DNA from: Rhipicephalus microplus | Taxonomy: Eukaryota; Arthropoda; Arachnida; Ixodida; Ixodidae | Reading direction: 5' to 3' | Length of the DNA: 64,000 bases | NCBI RefSeq assembly: GCF_043290135.1 | Contig: NC_134710.1 | Location: 3,149,821-3,213,820 of the forward strand | Part shown: positions 26,396 to 42,647 of the stretch, in pieces | Position numbering within the stretch: position 1 is the first letter of the stretch | How the letters are laid out: each line of letters begins with the position of its first letter | Translations under genes and position numbers: made by a program | Notes under the pieces: model-generated | Databases searched by the model: none | Seen by the model: the letters and a program-made list of their open reading frames with translations, nothing else | Told to the model about the DNA's origin: nothing

Positions 26396-27605
26396 GCCGA
26401 AGCATTGGTGAAGGCGAACGTCGGCGCGGGGAAGGCGATCGGCGTGGGTTGAAGGCGCGGCGGCTCGGCGGAGAAGTGTCCGAAGCTGCATGGAACGGCA
26501 GCGTCTGTGGTGGTTCTGTGGGGGCGTAGCCGTAGGTGCCATCAATAATGCCTGAGTGAGGGACGCGCCGGCGACAGAACCGCTCAACATGGCCAGGCTG
26601 ACGACAGTAATAACAGATAGGTCTGTTATCCGATGTACGCCAAGGGTTGTTGGGAAGCGTTGAAGGACGGCGGTAAATGGGAACATGCGAGCCTGCCGGT
26701 ACGTGTGTTGCGTAGAAGGCGTTCGCTTGGTGGGCAGGGTCGACGACGTTTGACGGCGCATGTACCTGCCTTCGCGCGACGTCAGCGTAAGTCAGGGGAG
26801 CGGACACAGGTGGTGGCTGGTACGTGGGGGGAAGTGCCTCGCAGACTTGCTCTTCGATGGTTTGGCGCAGTGACGAGGTCAGCCCATGCGTATTGCTGGG
26901 AAGCAAGGGGGCAAGGGACAACTGGCGTGCCACTTCCTCTCGGATAAATTGCTGGATTTGCGGGGTCAATACAGTCTGTTCTGGAGATATTGCACCAACG
27001 GTCAATGCTGGCGTGCTGGTCATGTCGAAAGTAGGCCGTCGCGTTGAAATGCGCTGTTTTCGCAACTCATCGAAACTTTGGCAGTGTTGGATGACTTCCG
27101 AAACTGTTTGCGGGTCTTTAGCCACCAGCATGTGGAAGGCATCGTCCTCGATGCCCTTCATAATGTGTTTTACCTTGGCGGTTTCCGACATGTCAGGATC
27201 AAAGCGACGGCAGAGGCCTACGACGTCCTCAATGTAGGACGTGAAACCCTCTCCCGACAGTTGGGCGCGATCCCGCAAGCGCTGTTCTGCACGGAGCTTG
27301 CGCACTGTCGGTCGGCCAAACACGTCCGCGAAGGTGGTCTTGAAAGTGGCCCAGTCGGTAAGCTCGGCTTCGTGGTTGTTGAGCCAGAGCTCTGCTACTC
27401 CTCTGAGGTAAAAGTGGACGCGGCCCAGTTTGTCGTTTTCGTCCCACCTGTTGTTGACGCTTACTCGTTCGAACGAAGAGAGCCAGTCCTCGACGTCCTG
27501 CTCATCGGTGCCGTTGAAGATGTCTGGATCTCGCTCTCTCGGGACGCCGGGACAGTGGACAGGTGGAGATGTAGGAGCCGTCTGCTGTGCAGCGTCGATG
27601 GACAT
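26367..27605 (-). CDS. gag: Intact gypsy Gag (capsid and zinc-knuckle nucleocapsid)
   Basis: ATG at 27,605, stop TGA at 26,369-26,367, 412 residues. The start lies 72 bases after the 5' LTR. Capsid-type helical region about residues 25-190 ([40 protein letters not shown]). A single CCHC knuckle has C331, C334, H339 and C344 ([14 protein letters not shown]). The C-terminus is rich in Pro, Ser and Arg. The role is particle assembly and genomic RNA packaging. The frame is complete, consistent with a young element, and it overlaps the upstream extension of pol. Confidence 0.93.
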   Translation of the reverse strand: MSIDAAQQTAPTSPPVHCPGVPRERDPDIFNGTDEQDVEDWLSSFERVSVNNRWDENDKLGRVHFYLRGVAELWLNNHEAELTDWATFKTTFADVFGRPTVRKLRAEQRLRDRAQLSGEGFTSYIEDVVGLCRRFDPDMSETAKVKHIMKGIEDDAFHMLVAKDPQTVSEVIQHCQSFDELRKQRISTRRPTFDMTSTPALTVGAISPEQTVLTPQIQQFIREEVARQLSLAPLLPSNTHGLTSSLRQTIEEQVCEALPPTYQPPPVSAPLTYADVARRQVHAPSNVVDPAHQANAFYATHVPAGSHVPIYRRPSTLPNNPWRTSDNRPICYYCRQPGHVERFCRRRVPHSGIIDGTYGYAPTEPPQTLPFHAASDTSPPSRRAFNPRRSPSPRRRSPSPMLRRAPPAQTEN

Positions 27606-27647
27606 TGTTGATGGCGAAGGTAGAGTTCGGTTGCGGAGTTCCAGGAT

Positions 27648-27677
27648 GGAAAAAGGTACCCAGCACTCTCCACCACT
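27648..27677 (-). promoter_or_regulatory. Candidate primer-binding site of the intact gypsy
   Basis: The sense strand directly after the LTR reads AGTGGTGGAGAGTGCTGGGT. TGG at the third base fits pairing to a CCA-ending tRNA with a 2-nt offset. The tRNA identity is not assigned. A near-identical AGTGGTGGACAGTGC follows the 5' LTR of element 2. Confidence 0.5.
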
Positions 27678-27836
27678 TGATAGTACACCTTTAGTGGTGA
27701 GCAGAAGAGACGTTTACTTTGTGGAAAACGTAGCGGTAGAACCGACCAGCTGTCAAGCGGAGCGAGCGCGAGCAGCAACAACACTCTTCCTTCTCTTCTT
27801 CAGCTGGCGTTCCGGCCTGTGCCAAATATCAATGCT

Positions 27837-27839
<3 letters not shown>
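27678..27839 (-). repeat. Intact gypsy: 5' LTR
   Basis: 162 bp, identical to 22,628-22,789. On the sense strand it begins TGTAGC and ends CTATCA. It is flanked on its outer side by (TA)n. Confidence 0.93.

Positions 27840-27877
<38 letters not shown>
27840..27877. repeat. (TA)n tract
   Basis: About 19 TA units lie between the 5' LTR of the intact gypsy (minus) and the 5' LTR region of element 3 (plus). Confidence 0.95.
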
Positions 27878-27879
<2 letters not shown>

Positions 27880-28052
27880 ATACGTGTATGGAACTGTCGC
27901 TCCGGCACAGCTAAAATGACACCGAAAAGGAGGAAGACGACAACGTGGTTGTTGTGGGTTGGACTCAAGCTTCCCCTGTTGGCCTGCATGACTGTGTGCT
28001 CTTAAAGCCATTAGCAAGACCCACTGTCGGCGAATAAATTTTCCCCGTAACA
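27878..28052 (+). repeat. Gypsy element 3: 5' LTR (3' boundary clear)
   Basis: It ends TTCCCCGTAACA at 28,052. Its right part, from AAATGACACC (about 27,915), matches the sequence ending at 30,404 with a few substitutions and indels, so the two are a pair of LTRs. The left boundary is uncertain: TGATACGTG directly follows the (TA)n tract. Confidence 0.7.
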
Positions 28053-28089
28053 TCTTTTCGTGGAAGGTGCGGGGTCTTCTCACAATCCG

Positions 28090-29130
28090 GCTCTGGAACA
28101 CCGCAGTGAACGCCAGCTTTGTCCAGCCACGATGCCTGAAACCGGCACTCAGGCTCGCGATCCGCACCGGCCCCATCACCGGTTATTACCCCCCCCCCCA
28201 TCTTCTTGACCCTGGCACGTTTTACGGGACGGACCGCACGGACGTCGAAGAATGGCTCGCATTATTTGAGCGTGTCAGCAAGCCCTATAGGTGGGACGAG
28301 ACGCTTATGCTGGCAAATATTCTATTCTGCTTCGGGGTACGGCATGCGCCTCGTATGAGACGCATGAAGAAGAATTAACCAGCTGGGACACATGCAAGAA
28401 AAAGCTTCGCGACTTGTACGGTCGGTCAGTTGCGCGTCAGATATCAGCCAGGCAGGAACTCGCGTCGCGTGTTCAATCATCGACGGAGTCGTGCGTGCGT
28501 CACGTACATCCAAGACGTACTGGCACTGTGCCGGAAAACTGACAAAAACATGTCCGAGGCAGACAAGATCAGCAACGTGTTGAAAGGCATTACTGATGAT
28601 GCTTTTAACATACTAATGTGTAAGAACTGTACCACTGTCGACTTCATCATATCTGAATGCGGATGATTTGAACAAGCTAAAAGCAGGCGAATAACCCTCC
28701 ACTTCACGAGACTACCGAACACCGCTGCGACATCGTCTTGCAAGGATTCTGCAGCGCCCCGTTCACTTGCGCCTCCTGCCAATATCGCAAGGATTGTTCG
28801 CCAGGAGCTGGAGGCCATGGCACCTGCTTCCTATCTGCCCCTGCGCAAGATAACTGGGCTACAGTCTCACTTATTCAGGCCGTCGTACGTCAGGAGTTTG
28901 CTAACCTGGGCGTCCAGGTTCCCCAGCCCGCCAGGCTCATGCCGCAGCCTATGAGCACTCCGTTCATAACGCTGACCACCACTCTGCTCCACTTGTCACT
29001 GCGCCAGCTTCGACTCCATGGTTTACACCATGCTACCGAAATCTGAGTGGCGCACGCACGATGATCGACCCATCTGCTTTTCTTGCACTCGAGTCGGGCA
29101 CATCTCCGGCCATTGCGGTAACAGTTGTAT
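28090..29130 (+). pseudogene. gag: Gypsy element 3: gag remnant with zinc knuckle
   Basis: Plus strand. LLDPGTFYGTDRTDVEEWLA, then LFERVSKPYRWDETLMLANI begins the capsid region, very like element 1. A frameshift at about 28,330 is followed by YETHEEELTSWDTCKKKLRD, another at about 28,520, then DKISNVLKGITDDAFNILMC. A knuckle CFSCTRVGHISGHC lies at about 29,072-29,113. Stops and shifts make it non-functional. Family: same as element 1. Confidence 0.82.
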
Positions 29131-29410
29131 TTCCGGCCAAGCTCTCCTAAAGTTGACCACCGTCAGGACCGTGGACACTATTTGCAACCCACTTTTCCGG
29201 ATGACCATCTTCAGGACCCTTCACCTCGCCGTTCATCTCCATGCTCCCAACCACCCTACGCTGACGTCGTCGCCCAAAGGAACTGGTCTAGCCACTCGCC
29301 GTCACCTCAGGATCGGCCGTCACGCTCCCTTCAACGCCGCTGCTCTCCGTCACCTTTTCTGGTAATCCCCCGGGAAACTGACGAGTGCAGCTCCTGGAGG
29401 TGGCGCTGCG

Positions 29411-30196
29411 TTGACGACTCGGAACGAGAACCCTCAACCGGCTACAAATTCAAGACGCAATTTACTTCGAGTGTTCGTTGATGGCCACGCCATTACTTCT
29501 CTAATAGACACTGGTGCTCAAGTATCTGTTATGAGTTTAACACTTCGATCTCGCCTGAAAAAGGTTCTCACGCCTGCTATGTTCTTTATTGTTCGAGTGG
29601 CCAACGGAAGTCGAACATCGGTTCTTGGCATGTACACTGCCCGCGTTACTGTTGCGGGCCACCACACTTCCGTTCTCTTCGCAGTCCTCGATGCTTGCCT
29701 ACACGACGTCATCCTTGGAATTGATTCCTTAACCACCTACTCCGCCCTCATCGATTGTTCTACCGGTACCTTACGGCTCGAATTGCCTTTGTGTACCTAT
29801 TTCACTCCTCTAAGTCGCACTCGGCTACAATCCGTGGAGTCTCAACGGCTACCGCCCCAGGCTGCTATGTACATTCTTGTGTTGCCCTTTCCGTCCGTTT
29901 CTGATGGAGACTATCTGGTGGCTCCCCTCATTTATTCGACCCTTACCGACCCTTACGCACCACATCGCACTATTACATCCTATAGTGGTTGTTGCTAACA
30001 AAACGGTGCTATTTCTCAACTTCTCTACGTCGACTCAAGTTCTTCCCCAACTCATCACTTTAGCCGATCTTGCCAACATTGATGATTGTTCGATTTGTTC
30101 TTTTACCACTGACACCAAGACCGTGGTGAAACCTGTCATCACCCCGCAATATAAGGCATTCCTCGACAAAATTAAATATGGCGACCTCTTGAAATG
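29411..30196 (+). pseudogene. Gypsy element 3: protease and pre-RT spacer; RT, RNase H and IN deleted
   Basis: The frame encodes VFVDGHAITSLIDTGAQVSV with an intact DTG active site, then ACLHDVILGIDSL, matching element 1. A shift at about 29,985 is followed by SICSFTTDTKTVVKPVITPQ. In element 1 roughly 3 kb of RT, RNase H and integrase follow. Here the sequence goes straight to the LTR at about 30,200. Element 3 is therefore an internally deleted, non-autonomous copy retaining gag and protease remnants. Confidence 0.85.
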
Positions 30197-30261
30197 ACAC
30201 CCGAAAATGACACCCAAAAAGAGGAAATGACACCCCAAAAAACTGAAATGACACCAAAAAA

Positions 30262-30280
<19 letters not shown>
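30192..30280 (+). repeat. Short interspersed repeats of AAATGACACC
   Basis: AAATGACACC occurs about five times within some 90 bp, separated by A-rich spacers, just where the deletion joins the 3' LTR. The 5' LTR has only one copy. Slippage at the deletion joint is a likely origin. Confidence 0.8.
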
Positions 30281-30502
<222 letters not shown>

Positions 30503-30621
30503 TGTGAAGAAGAAAGAGCGTCGTTGGCAAGCAACATCGCCACCGCTTGGGTACTGGGTGCTGGGCTTCGCTCGCTCGGCTCGTGCTGATCATCGCCGGC
30601 ATCTGCTTGACCGTTGCTCTT
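30503..30621 (+). repeat. Gypsy element 4: 5' LTR fragment
   Basis: 119 bp starting TGTGAAGAAG, differing from the first 119 bp of the 3' LTR (32,891 onwards) at one base that I see (T for G at about 30,524). It stops at GTTGCTCTT and joins RT coding sequence directly, so the last third of the LTR and all of gag, protease and the N-terminal RT are deleted. Confidence 0.88.
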
Positions 30622-30623
30622 GA

Positions 30624-32855
30624 ATGCCATTTGGTCTTTGTAATGCTCCTGCCACGTTTGAACGGCTCATGGACAACACACTGCGTGGACTGAAGTGGTC
30701 TGTGTGTCTATGCTACCTCGACGACATTGTCGTTTTCTCTCCCGATTTTCCTACGCATCTGCTTCGGCTCCAACTGGTTCTGACGTGTTTAACCAACGCT
30801 GGGCTCCAACTGAACCTTAAAAAGTGCCGCTTCGCCGCGCGAGAGCTGTCCATCTTAGGGCACATCGTCTCCAAGCATGGTGTTCGACCCGACCCTGCAA
30901 AACTGCGAGCAGTCGCTGAGTTCCCGAAACCTACTACACTGAAAGAATTACGCAGTTTTGTCGGACTATGTTCGTACTTCCGGCGCTTCGTGCGAAATTT
31001 TGCATCGATCATGTCACCACTGACCAACCTCCTACGCGGTGATGCAGACCTTTCATCCTGGTCTTCTGACTGCGACGTCACGTTTGCCACGCTCCGTAGT
31101 CTGCTAACATCTCCTCCAATTCTTCGGCATTTCGACCCAACAGCTGCAACGGAAGTTCACACAGACGCTAGTGGGGTTGGTCTAGGCGCCGTCCTCGCCC
31201 AACGCAAGCCGGGCTACTCCGAATACGTCGTCGCTTATGCGAGTCGCACACTTACTAAAGCTGAGGCGAATTACAGCGTCACTGAAAAAGAGTGCTTGGC
31301 GCTAGTGTGGGCGCTTCGCAAGTTCCGCCCTTATTTGTACGGTCGCCCATTCGACCTGGTAACGGACCACCATGCACTTTGTTGGCTCGCCACATTGAAA
31401 AACCCTTCTGGCCGCCTGGCTCGGTGGGCACTGCAAATTCAGGAGTACGACATTCGTGTCGTCTATCGCAGCGGACGCAAGCATTCTGACGCCGACGCCC
31501 TGTCGCGTTCGCCTTTACCTCCCGACTCGGCCTGCGGAACCACTGGTATCTCCATCGCATCTCTCGACCTCGACTCCTTTACCAGTGAACAACACAAGGA
31601 CCCGTGGATCGCTTCTCTTTTTAACTGTCTTTCTGGATCGTCAACCACTGCGGTACCACGATCTCTCCGACGTCAAGCTGCTCATTTCGCCATTCGTGAT
31701 AAGCTACTACACCGACGCAACTACGCCCCCGAAGGTCGTAAGTGGCTCTTGGTTGTCCCGCGCAGCTTGCGATCACAAATCTGCGCCTCCTTTCACGACG
31801 ATCCCCAATGTGGTCATGCCGGAGTTTTCAAAACTTACGAACGCATTCGCCATCGCTTCTACTGGCGCGGAATGTATAATTTCGTTCGAAAATTCGTTAT
31901 GGGCTGTCCTGACTGTCAACGTCGCAAATCACCGCCTTTCCACTCGTCCGGTGCGCTTCAACCACTTCCGTGCCCTGCCAAACCTTTCGATCGGATCGGA
32001 ATTGATCTCTATGGCCCTCTACCGACAGCATCAGATGAAAATCGGTGGATTATAGTCGCTGTGGACCATTTAACACGCTACGCTGAGACCGCCGCCCTTC
32101 CAAGTGCCACTGCGCGGGACGTAGCATCCTTCATCCTTCATCGCTTCATATTACGACATGGTGCACCTCGAGAACTACTAAGCGACCGAGGTCGAGCCTT
32201 CCTATCAGAAGTCGTCACGTCTCTGCTTTCTGAATGCCATGTTGTTCATCGCAAGACCACGGCATACCACCCGCAGACTAACGGGCTCACAGAAAGATTT
32301 AACCGCACCCTTGGCGATATGCTCGCCATGTATGTGACATCCGATCATACTAACTGGGATCGCATTCTTCCATTCATTACGTTCGCATATAACACCGCGG
32401 CACAGTCTACCACTGGATTTTCACCTTTCTTTCTTCTTTATGGACGCGAACCATCCCACACCATCGATACTCTCCTTCCATACCGTCCTGACGCATCCGA
32501 ATGCCCATCTGTGTCCGAAGCTGCCCGAAATGCGGAAGAGTGCCGTGAACTCGCACGCACCTTTACGTCTCGAGAACAACAGCGCCAGAAAGAAAACAAC
32601 GTCGACTCTTCACAAAGCCCCAGCTATTCCCCGGGATCACTTGTATGGCTGGCTGTTCCTTACCAAACCCCCGGCATTTCCTCAAAACTCGTTCCAAAGT
32701 ACGAGGGCCCATACCGCGTTTTGGAGCAAACCTCGCCGGTGAATTTTCTCATCGAGCCACTTTCCCCATCTGACGACATGCGCCGGCGTGGACGTGACAT
32801 CGTCCACGTCGCCCGCCTTAAGCCATATTTTAGCCCTCTGCCTCCAGACTCTTAG
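30624..32855 (+). CDS. pol: Gypsy element 4: truncated Pol (RT palm onward, RNase H, integrase)
   Basis: A 743-codon frame from ATG 30,624 to TAG 32,855 with no stop. It starts exactly at the RT motif [15 protein letters not shown]; fingers and first palm Asp are missing, so RT cannot work. Catalytic YLDD is at residues 32-35. RNase [17 protein letters not shown] lies at about 177-192. Integrase has [11 protein letters not shown] and CPDCQRRK zinc residues and an intact DDE triad ([23 protein letters not shown]). It is close to, but not the same family as, the intact minus-strand element. Openness probably reflects youth, as LTR divergence is very low. The ATG directly behind an LTR fragment makes expression conceivable. 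Confidence 0.9.
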   Translation: MPFGLCNAPATFERLMDNTLRGLKWSVCLCYLDDIVVFSPDFPTHLLRLQLVLTCLTNAGLQLNLKKCRFAARELSILGHIVSKHGVRPDPAKLRAVAEFPKPTTLKELRSFVGLCSYFRRFVRNFASIMSPLTNLLRGDADLSSWSSDCDVTFATLRSLLTSPPILRHFDPTAATEVHTDASGVGLGAVLAQRKPGYSEYVVAYASRTLTKAEANYSVTEKECLALVWALRKFRPYLYGRPFDLVTDHHALCWLATLKNPSGRLARWALQIQEYDIRVVYRSGRKHSDADALSRSPLPPDSACGTTGISIASLDLDSFTSEQHKDPWIASLFNCLSGSSTTAVPRSLRRQAAHFAIRDKLLHRRNYAPEGRKWLLVVPRSLRSQICASFHDDPQCGHAGVFKTYERIRHRFYWRGMYNFVRKFVMGCPDCQRRKSPPFHSSGALQPLPCPAKPFDRIGIDLYGPLPTASDENRWIIVAVDHLTRYAETAALPSATARDVASFILHRFILRHGAPRELLSDRGRAFLSEVVTSLLSECHVVHRKTTAYHPQTNGLTERFNRTLGDMLAMYVTSDHTNWDRILPFITFAYNTAAQSTTGFSPFFLLYGREPSHTIDTLLPYRPDASECPSVSEAARNAEECRELARTFTSREQQRQKENNVDSSQSPSYSPGSLVWLAVPYQTPGISSKLVPKYEGPYRVLEQTSPVNFLIEPLSPSDDMRRRGRDIVHVARLKPYFSPLPPDS

Positions 32856-32890
32856 GTCGCCAGGATGGCTCTTTTTCGGCGGGGGCAAAT

Positions 32891-37887
<4,997 letters not shown>

Positions 37888-37917
37888 AGTGGACAACGTG
37901 GCAGCACGTTGACAGCA

Positions 37918-38859
37918 ATGCTGAACGAGCACGTCTTCTTTCTTGTGCAGGTTAGTTATCTGCCCAATGCCAAGTGTGTTCGTAGTAATAATGTTTGCTT
38001 AGTGCTGCTACCTTGCCCACATGTGCTAAATGATGTTTCTTCCATTTTGTGCGTTTTTGTTGACTTGATTGTACAATGTGGGGATGTCGAGCAAAATCCG
38101 GGGCCTGATTCTGATAGTGATGAAGGGGTAACCGAGTTCAAAGCATCGCTCTCCGGTTTAAGTGATCGCGACCTGATACTCAATGTTCTAACAGGTCAGA
38201 AAGCAAATATCAAGCGCATGAATGACTTCAGTGCTGCGCAGAAAACATTATCTGACACACTAACCGAATGTAAGGGTAGGCTTGATTCGTTGGAATCGTC
38301 TCTTGCCAATTTATCCTTGACGCAAGGCAAACTGGAAGCCGTTGAATCCGAAGTTAGCAATCTGCAAAAAATGGTTGTTGCTATGGTGGATAAAATTGAT
38401 GATCTAGAAAATCGCAGTCGTCGTAACAACATTATTATTCACGGTCTTGAATAACCTGCTAGCGAAACTCCTGCATCATTACGGGAAAGCGTAACTCAAA
38501 CTTTTTTTCTCGACCAGCTCGGCCTTACTATATCAGGAATAGAAAGATGTCACAGACTTGGTAGTAAACGTCTTGATAAAACGCGGCCTGTCATCGTGAA
38601 ATTACTTGACTTCCGTGAAAAACTTACAATTCTAAAAAACTGCGCTAAGCTCAAGGGATCAAACTACTATGTCACAGAAGACTTTTCTCAGAAAGTGAGA
38701 AATATTAGATCAAAATTGTGGGACTGCACCGCAGAATATAGAAAAAACAAACAGCGAGTGAGGCTTATCTTCGACAAAGTGTCCATTAATGATGTTCTTT
38801 ACATGTGGGACGAAACCAGTGGTTCTATTGTTCGTGTTCCTAAACGCCATCATACATGA
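37918..38859 (+). pseudogene. LINE ORF1 with N-terminal 2A-like peptide, one nonsense codon
   Basis: ATG at 37,918, 30 nt after the predicted start site, G at -3; stop TGA at 38,857-38,859. Residues 1-55 form a hydrophobic leader ([17 protein letters not shown], then VLNDVSSILCVFVDLIVQ). 2A motif CGDVEQNPGP ends at residue 63, predicted to split the chain before the last Pro. A coiled-coil-like heptad region covers about 75-165, then DKIDDLENRSRRNNIIIHGL, the conserved region of CR1/L2 ORF1 proteins. An in-frame TAA at 38,452-38,454 interrupts this; the same frame then continues with ERCHRLGSKRLDKTRPVIVK and a basic C-terminal domain. ORF1 is an RNA-binding chaperone in this family. The frame is also open upstream through the whole array. 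Confidence 0.88.
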
Positions 38860-41648
38860 CGAACAACTGGTTGCAATTCCTTAAAGCTGCTTAATGTGAA
38901 CTGTCGAAGCATAGTGAATAAGGGTCTTGATTTTGAACACTTGGTGGCAATTCATGAGCCTGATGTTATCGCGCTTACTGAAACCTGGCTGCACAGTGGT
39001 GTTTATGATAACGAATTCACTCCCCCAAATTTTTATGTTTATCGTCGTGATCGCAACTCTCGTGGTGGGGGAGTTGCCCTTCTCTTCAAGAAAAATTTGA
39101 ACGTGGCCAGAATGTCTGATGCTGTAGACGTTGAAGCACTCTTCTGTAAGCTGTTTCATGAGGGCCAAAATGTGATTGTTGGTGTTGTATACCGACTACC
39201 AGCGAGTGATTTAGAAGTACTAGAGAATCTTAGAAAGTACATTGATTGCAATACAACTGATAACAATAAATTTATTTTGTGGTGATTTTAACCTCCCCGG
39301 CATTAACTGGAACACTCTTTCGGCTGACAGAAGCGACGCAAATAATAATGAAGCATTAATTGATATTGCATTTCAATTTGGTTTAACCCAACTAGTTAAA
39401 GACTTCACACGTGTTCACGGAACTAGTAAATCTGTGCTTGACCTTGTTTTTGTTAGTTCAAGTATTCGTGGTGATTCGAAATGTGAAATAGTTGAGGGAA
39501 TTTCCGACCATAAATGTGTTTTAATAGAGTTCTCTTCATTACTGCGGAAACCCATCTTTAACGTATCTCATTTTCCTGACTTCTCAGCTGCTGATGATAC
39601 GTCGATATTAGACAGACTGGAAATAGCCTACGATGAACTTTGCAGTAGTATGATCACTGAAGAGTATGATGTCAATTCATTATGGCTGAAATTCAAAAAT
39701 ACAATTCACGCCTGCATTCAGCTCTTTGTACCAGTCAAGTATCGAAAAATCAATTCTGCGAATCCTTGGATAACGCGTGATAGCATTCACATTAAAAGAA
39801 AACTAAACCGTGCCAGGAAACAAATTAAAAAGAACAGTAGTCAAAAACGTATCGCTGAAGTGGCAATGCTCTCTCGTGAACTTAAGAAAAAGATGAAGCA
39901 GGAACGTTTCAACTTCTATAACATTCGTTTGAGCACGCTGGTAAAGGAGGCACCAGCTAAGTTTTGGAGGACCATCACACCGAAGTCCTCAAGTACTAAT
40001 ACATTTAACATAGGCAATGATTTCACATCCGATGCTGCTAAGATTTCTGATGCGTTCAACACCCACTTTGAATCCGTTTTTTCCAAAGATAATGGTAGCA
40101 TACCCTTATTTGACAAATTCCAGACATTACCTCCGATTGAAGATTTGGAAATAACAGAAAGTGGAATATTTAACCTCTTGCTTAATTTAGATGTGAAAAA
40201 GTCATATGGACCCGATAATATACCTAATACATTCCTTAAACGATACGCTGAGTGGTCATCTAAATTTTTTGTTAATTATTTAACGTACATCCCTTTCGAC
40301 GGGTACTTTGCCTGATGACTGGAGAATTTCCAAGATAAAACCACTGTTTAAAAATGGCGATAAGCAGCTTATTTCTAATTATCGACCTATAGCTTTAACA
40401 TGCACGTGTTGTAAAATTCTCGAGCATCTTATTCATAAGCATATTACGCTTTTCTTGGAAAATTACTCAATATTAACACCAATGCAACATGGGTTCCGTC
40501 ACGGCTTTTCTACTGTAACTCAACTGGTTGAAATGACACATGACTTCGCCGCAGCTATTAATGAGAGAAAACAGATAGACGTAATTTTTTTAGATTTTGC
40601 TAAAGCATTTGACAGGATTTCCCATTCTAAATTGCTCATTAAACTGAACACATTATTAAAAAACAGGAAACTGTGTAGCTGGATTAAATCGTATCTAACA
40701 TCCCGGCAGCAATACGTTGTTTTTAAAGACACTCCATCAAACATGTTACCTGTTGGCTCAGGGGTTCCCCAGGGCTCCGTGCTTGGCCCGTTGTTGTTTT
40801 TGGTGTTCATAAATGATATTGTTGATAATTGCAGGGTTAAAATACGATTATATGCAGATGATTGTGCGTTGTATTCACTTATTCACACAGTTGAAGACCA
40901 AGTTAAGCTTAACACAGAAATTGAGAAACTCATGAAGTGGTGTAATTCTTGGCAAATGTGTGTAAACTATCAAAAAAGTGTGGCCATGTCGATAACAAAT
41001 AAGAAGTGTCCCCTTGTTTACAATTATACAGCTTATGGAAACATCCTAAATCGAGTAACAGAGTACAAGTATCTAGGCTTGCATATATGTAGCAACCTCC
41101 ACTGGGATCGACATATCGACTACATATCTAATAATGCAATGATGAAATTACATTTTTTGAGACGTTCTCTTCGCTATTCATCATACGACACTAAAATTCT
41201 GGCGTACAAATCTCTTATCCAACCCATTTTGGATTATGGAAACATTATCTGGGATCCTTACACCAATGTCAATATCCATAAACTAGATAGAATCCAAAAC
41301 AAGGCTGTCCGATTTATTTTCAAGGAATACGGCCCAACATCAGTCTCTGAATTAGTTGCCAAAGCGGGATTCAAACGGACTTCAGAAAGAAATAGAATTT
41401 CTCGTTTGTTGTTCTTCTTTAAGATAGTTAATGGTCGAATAAATAGTAACACAGGTGAATACTTAAAGTTCTCTTCCGGTTACTCTACCAGACAACGTCA
41501 TAAACACACTGTCGTTCCTTTCCAGCCCAATAATAATACTTTCAAGTATTCCTTTTTTCCGCGCACTGCCAAAGAATGGAATGAGCTTGACAGCAAAATT
41601 ATTGAAACAGACAGTATCGAGGCATTTGAAAAATTTATATCTGACTAG
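38860..41648 (+). pseudogene. LINE ORF2: endonuclease-reverse transcriptase, two frameshifts
   Basis: In frame with ORF1 after TGA; no ATG lies between the TGA and the first endonuclease motif LLNVNCRSIVNKGL. APE-type endonuclease: ALTETWLHSGV, RDRNSRGGGVALLF, then a frameshift at about 39,280 before FCGDFNLPGINW and GISDHKCVLIEF (catalytic D/H). A second shift at about 40,300 precedes LPDDWRISKIKPLFKNGD. RT: NYRPIALTCTCCKILEHL, QHGFRHGFSTVTQL, FLDFAKAFDRISHSKLL, GSGVPQGSVLGPLLFLVF, RLYADDCALY and C-terminal FFPRTAKEWNELD. Stop TAG at 41,646-41,648. Apart from the two shifts all motifs are intact. Confidence 0.9.
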
Positions 41649-41802
41649 TGTTTTTTTTTCTTCGTGAAACATTTTTTATGTTGTTTGAAGTGCTTTGTTC
41701 TGTGTTGACTGCAGTATTGTACTGTTGATTTTGTTGTACTATGTACACCCACTCTGCTATGGCCCCAAGTTGGGGCTAGCAGTATTGCTAAATAATAAAA
41801 TA

Positions 41803-41807
<5 letters not shown>
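41649..41807 (+). other. 3' UTR of the promoter-monomer LINE
   Basis: It contains GCCCC-AAGTT-GGGGC (41,762-41,776), a small GC hairpin, followed by AGCAGTATTGCTAAATAATAAAATAAATAA. A hairpin just before a short A/T-rich tail is the kind of 3' structure some LINE RTs recognise. Confidence 0.65.

Positions 41808-41865
<58 letters not shown>
41808..41865. repeat. (TA)n tract at the LINE 3' end
   Basis: About 28 TA units follow the LINE tail. With the tract at 33,068-33,386 on the other side, the LINE appears inserted into a TA tract. Confidence 0.95.
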
Positions 41866-41867
<2 letters not shown>

Positions 41868-42647
41868 ATTAGAACATTATCGAGCGTTTGTTAACGACAC
41901 GCCTTCGTTTTTAGAAGCAAAACGAACAGAAAAGCGTGTCTCGCTTGTAGGAACTATCATTACAAAACAGCCTTCAAAATCACCATCATGTGCTTTAGTG
42001 AAAGCTTCGAACTGCAGCTCCTGCTTTCGCCGAGCACGGCTTAACACCCCCACTTTTTAGTGCATTCTGACATGGTGTGGTCAAGCTAAAGACACAAGGG
42101 GGGTTTTTCGCAAGTAAATGATGGTGGAGCGAAAATCGAGAGAAGCGCAATCATTCGAACACGTGCAGGATCAGTTGAAATGTACGTACGTAGTACACAA
42201 ATACACAAGAGTAACAGGCGGTAACAAGGCCTCAAAGTGAAATAATGGACAAAAAGTGATAATTATGCGCGCATCGGCTAACTGAATCTACCTTTCATCA
42301 CCGTGGAACTTGGAGAAATCGATGCCTTCGCCGGTATGACAGTTCCTGTGGCGCCATAGAGCAGTACAACGACTACACCCGCTTTCAGCCAGGGTATGTG
42401 CTTACAGAGCTTGCTTTTACATATACAAGCCAGAGTATGTGCCTACAGTGCCCGCTTTTAGCCGGAGTATGTGCTTAGAGAAGCGAATAAAAAAGGCTAG
42501 AAAGAAAACGGAACGCCGAGAAGCGCGCCAATCATCGGATGGAAGCTAACTGCGCATATGCGTGTCAGCAGCTCCCGTTGAAGACTGGCCGTGCCTGTTT
42601 TTCGCTTCGTCACCATCACCGATAAGAGAATCGATTAAAGCTTGCAT
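41866..42647. other. No gene; degenerate short repeats at 42,375-42,480
   Basis: At about 42,375-42,480 a unit of roughly 35-50 bp built around AGCC(A/G)GAGTATGTGC(T/C)TA(C/G)AG recurs about three times with divergence. No coding or RNA gene is recognised elsewhere in the stretch. Confidence 0.5.

Noticed and set aside
22828..27605. Endogenous retrovirus with env
   Set aside because: Only gag and pol are present between the LTRs and pol ends 38 bp before the LTR; there is no room for an envelope gene.
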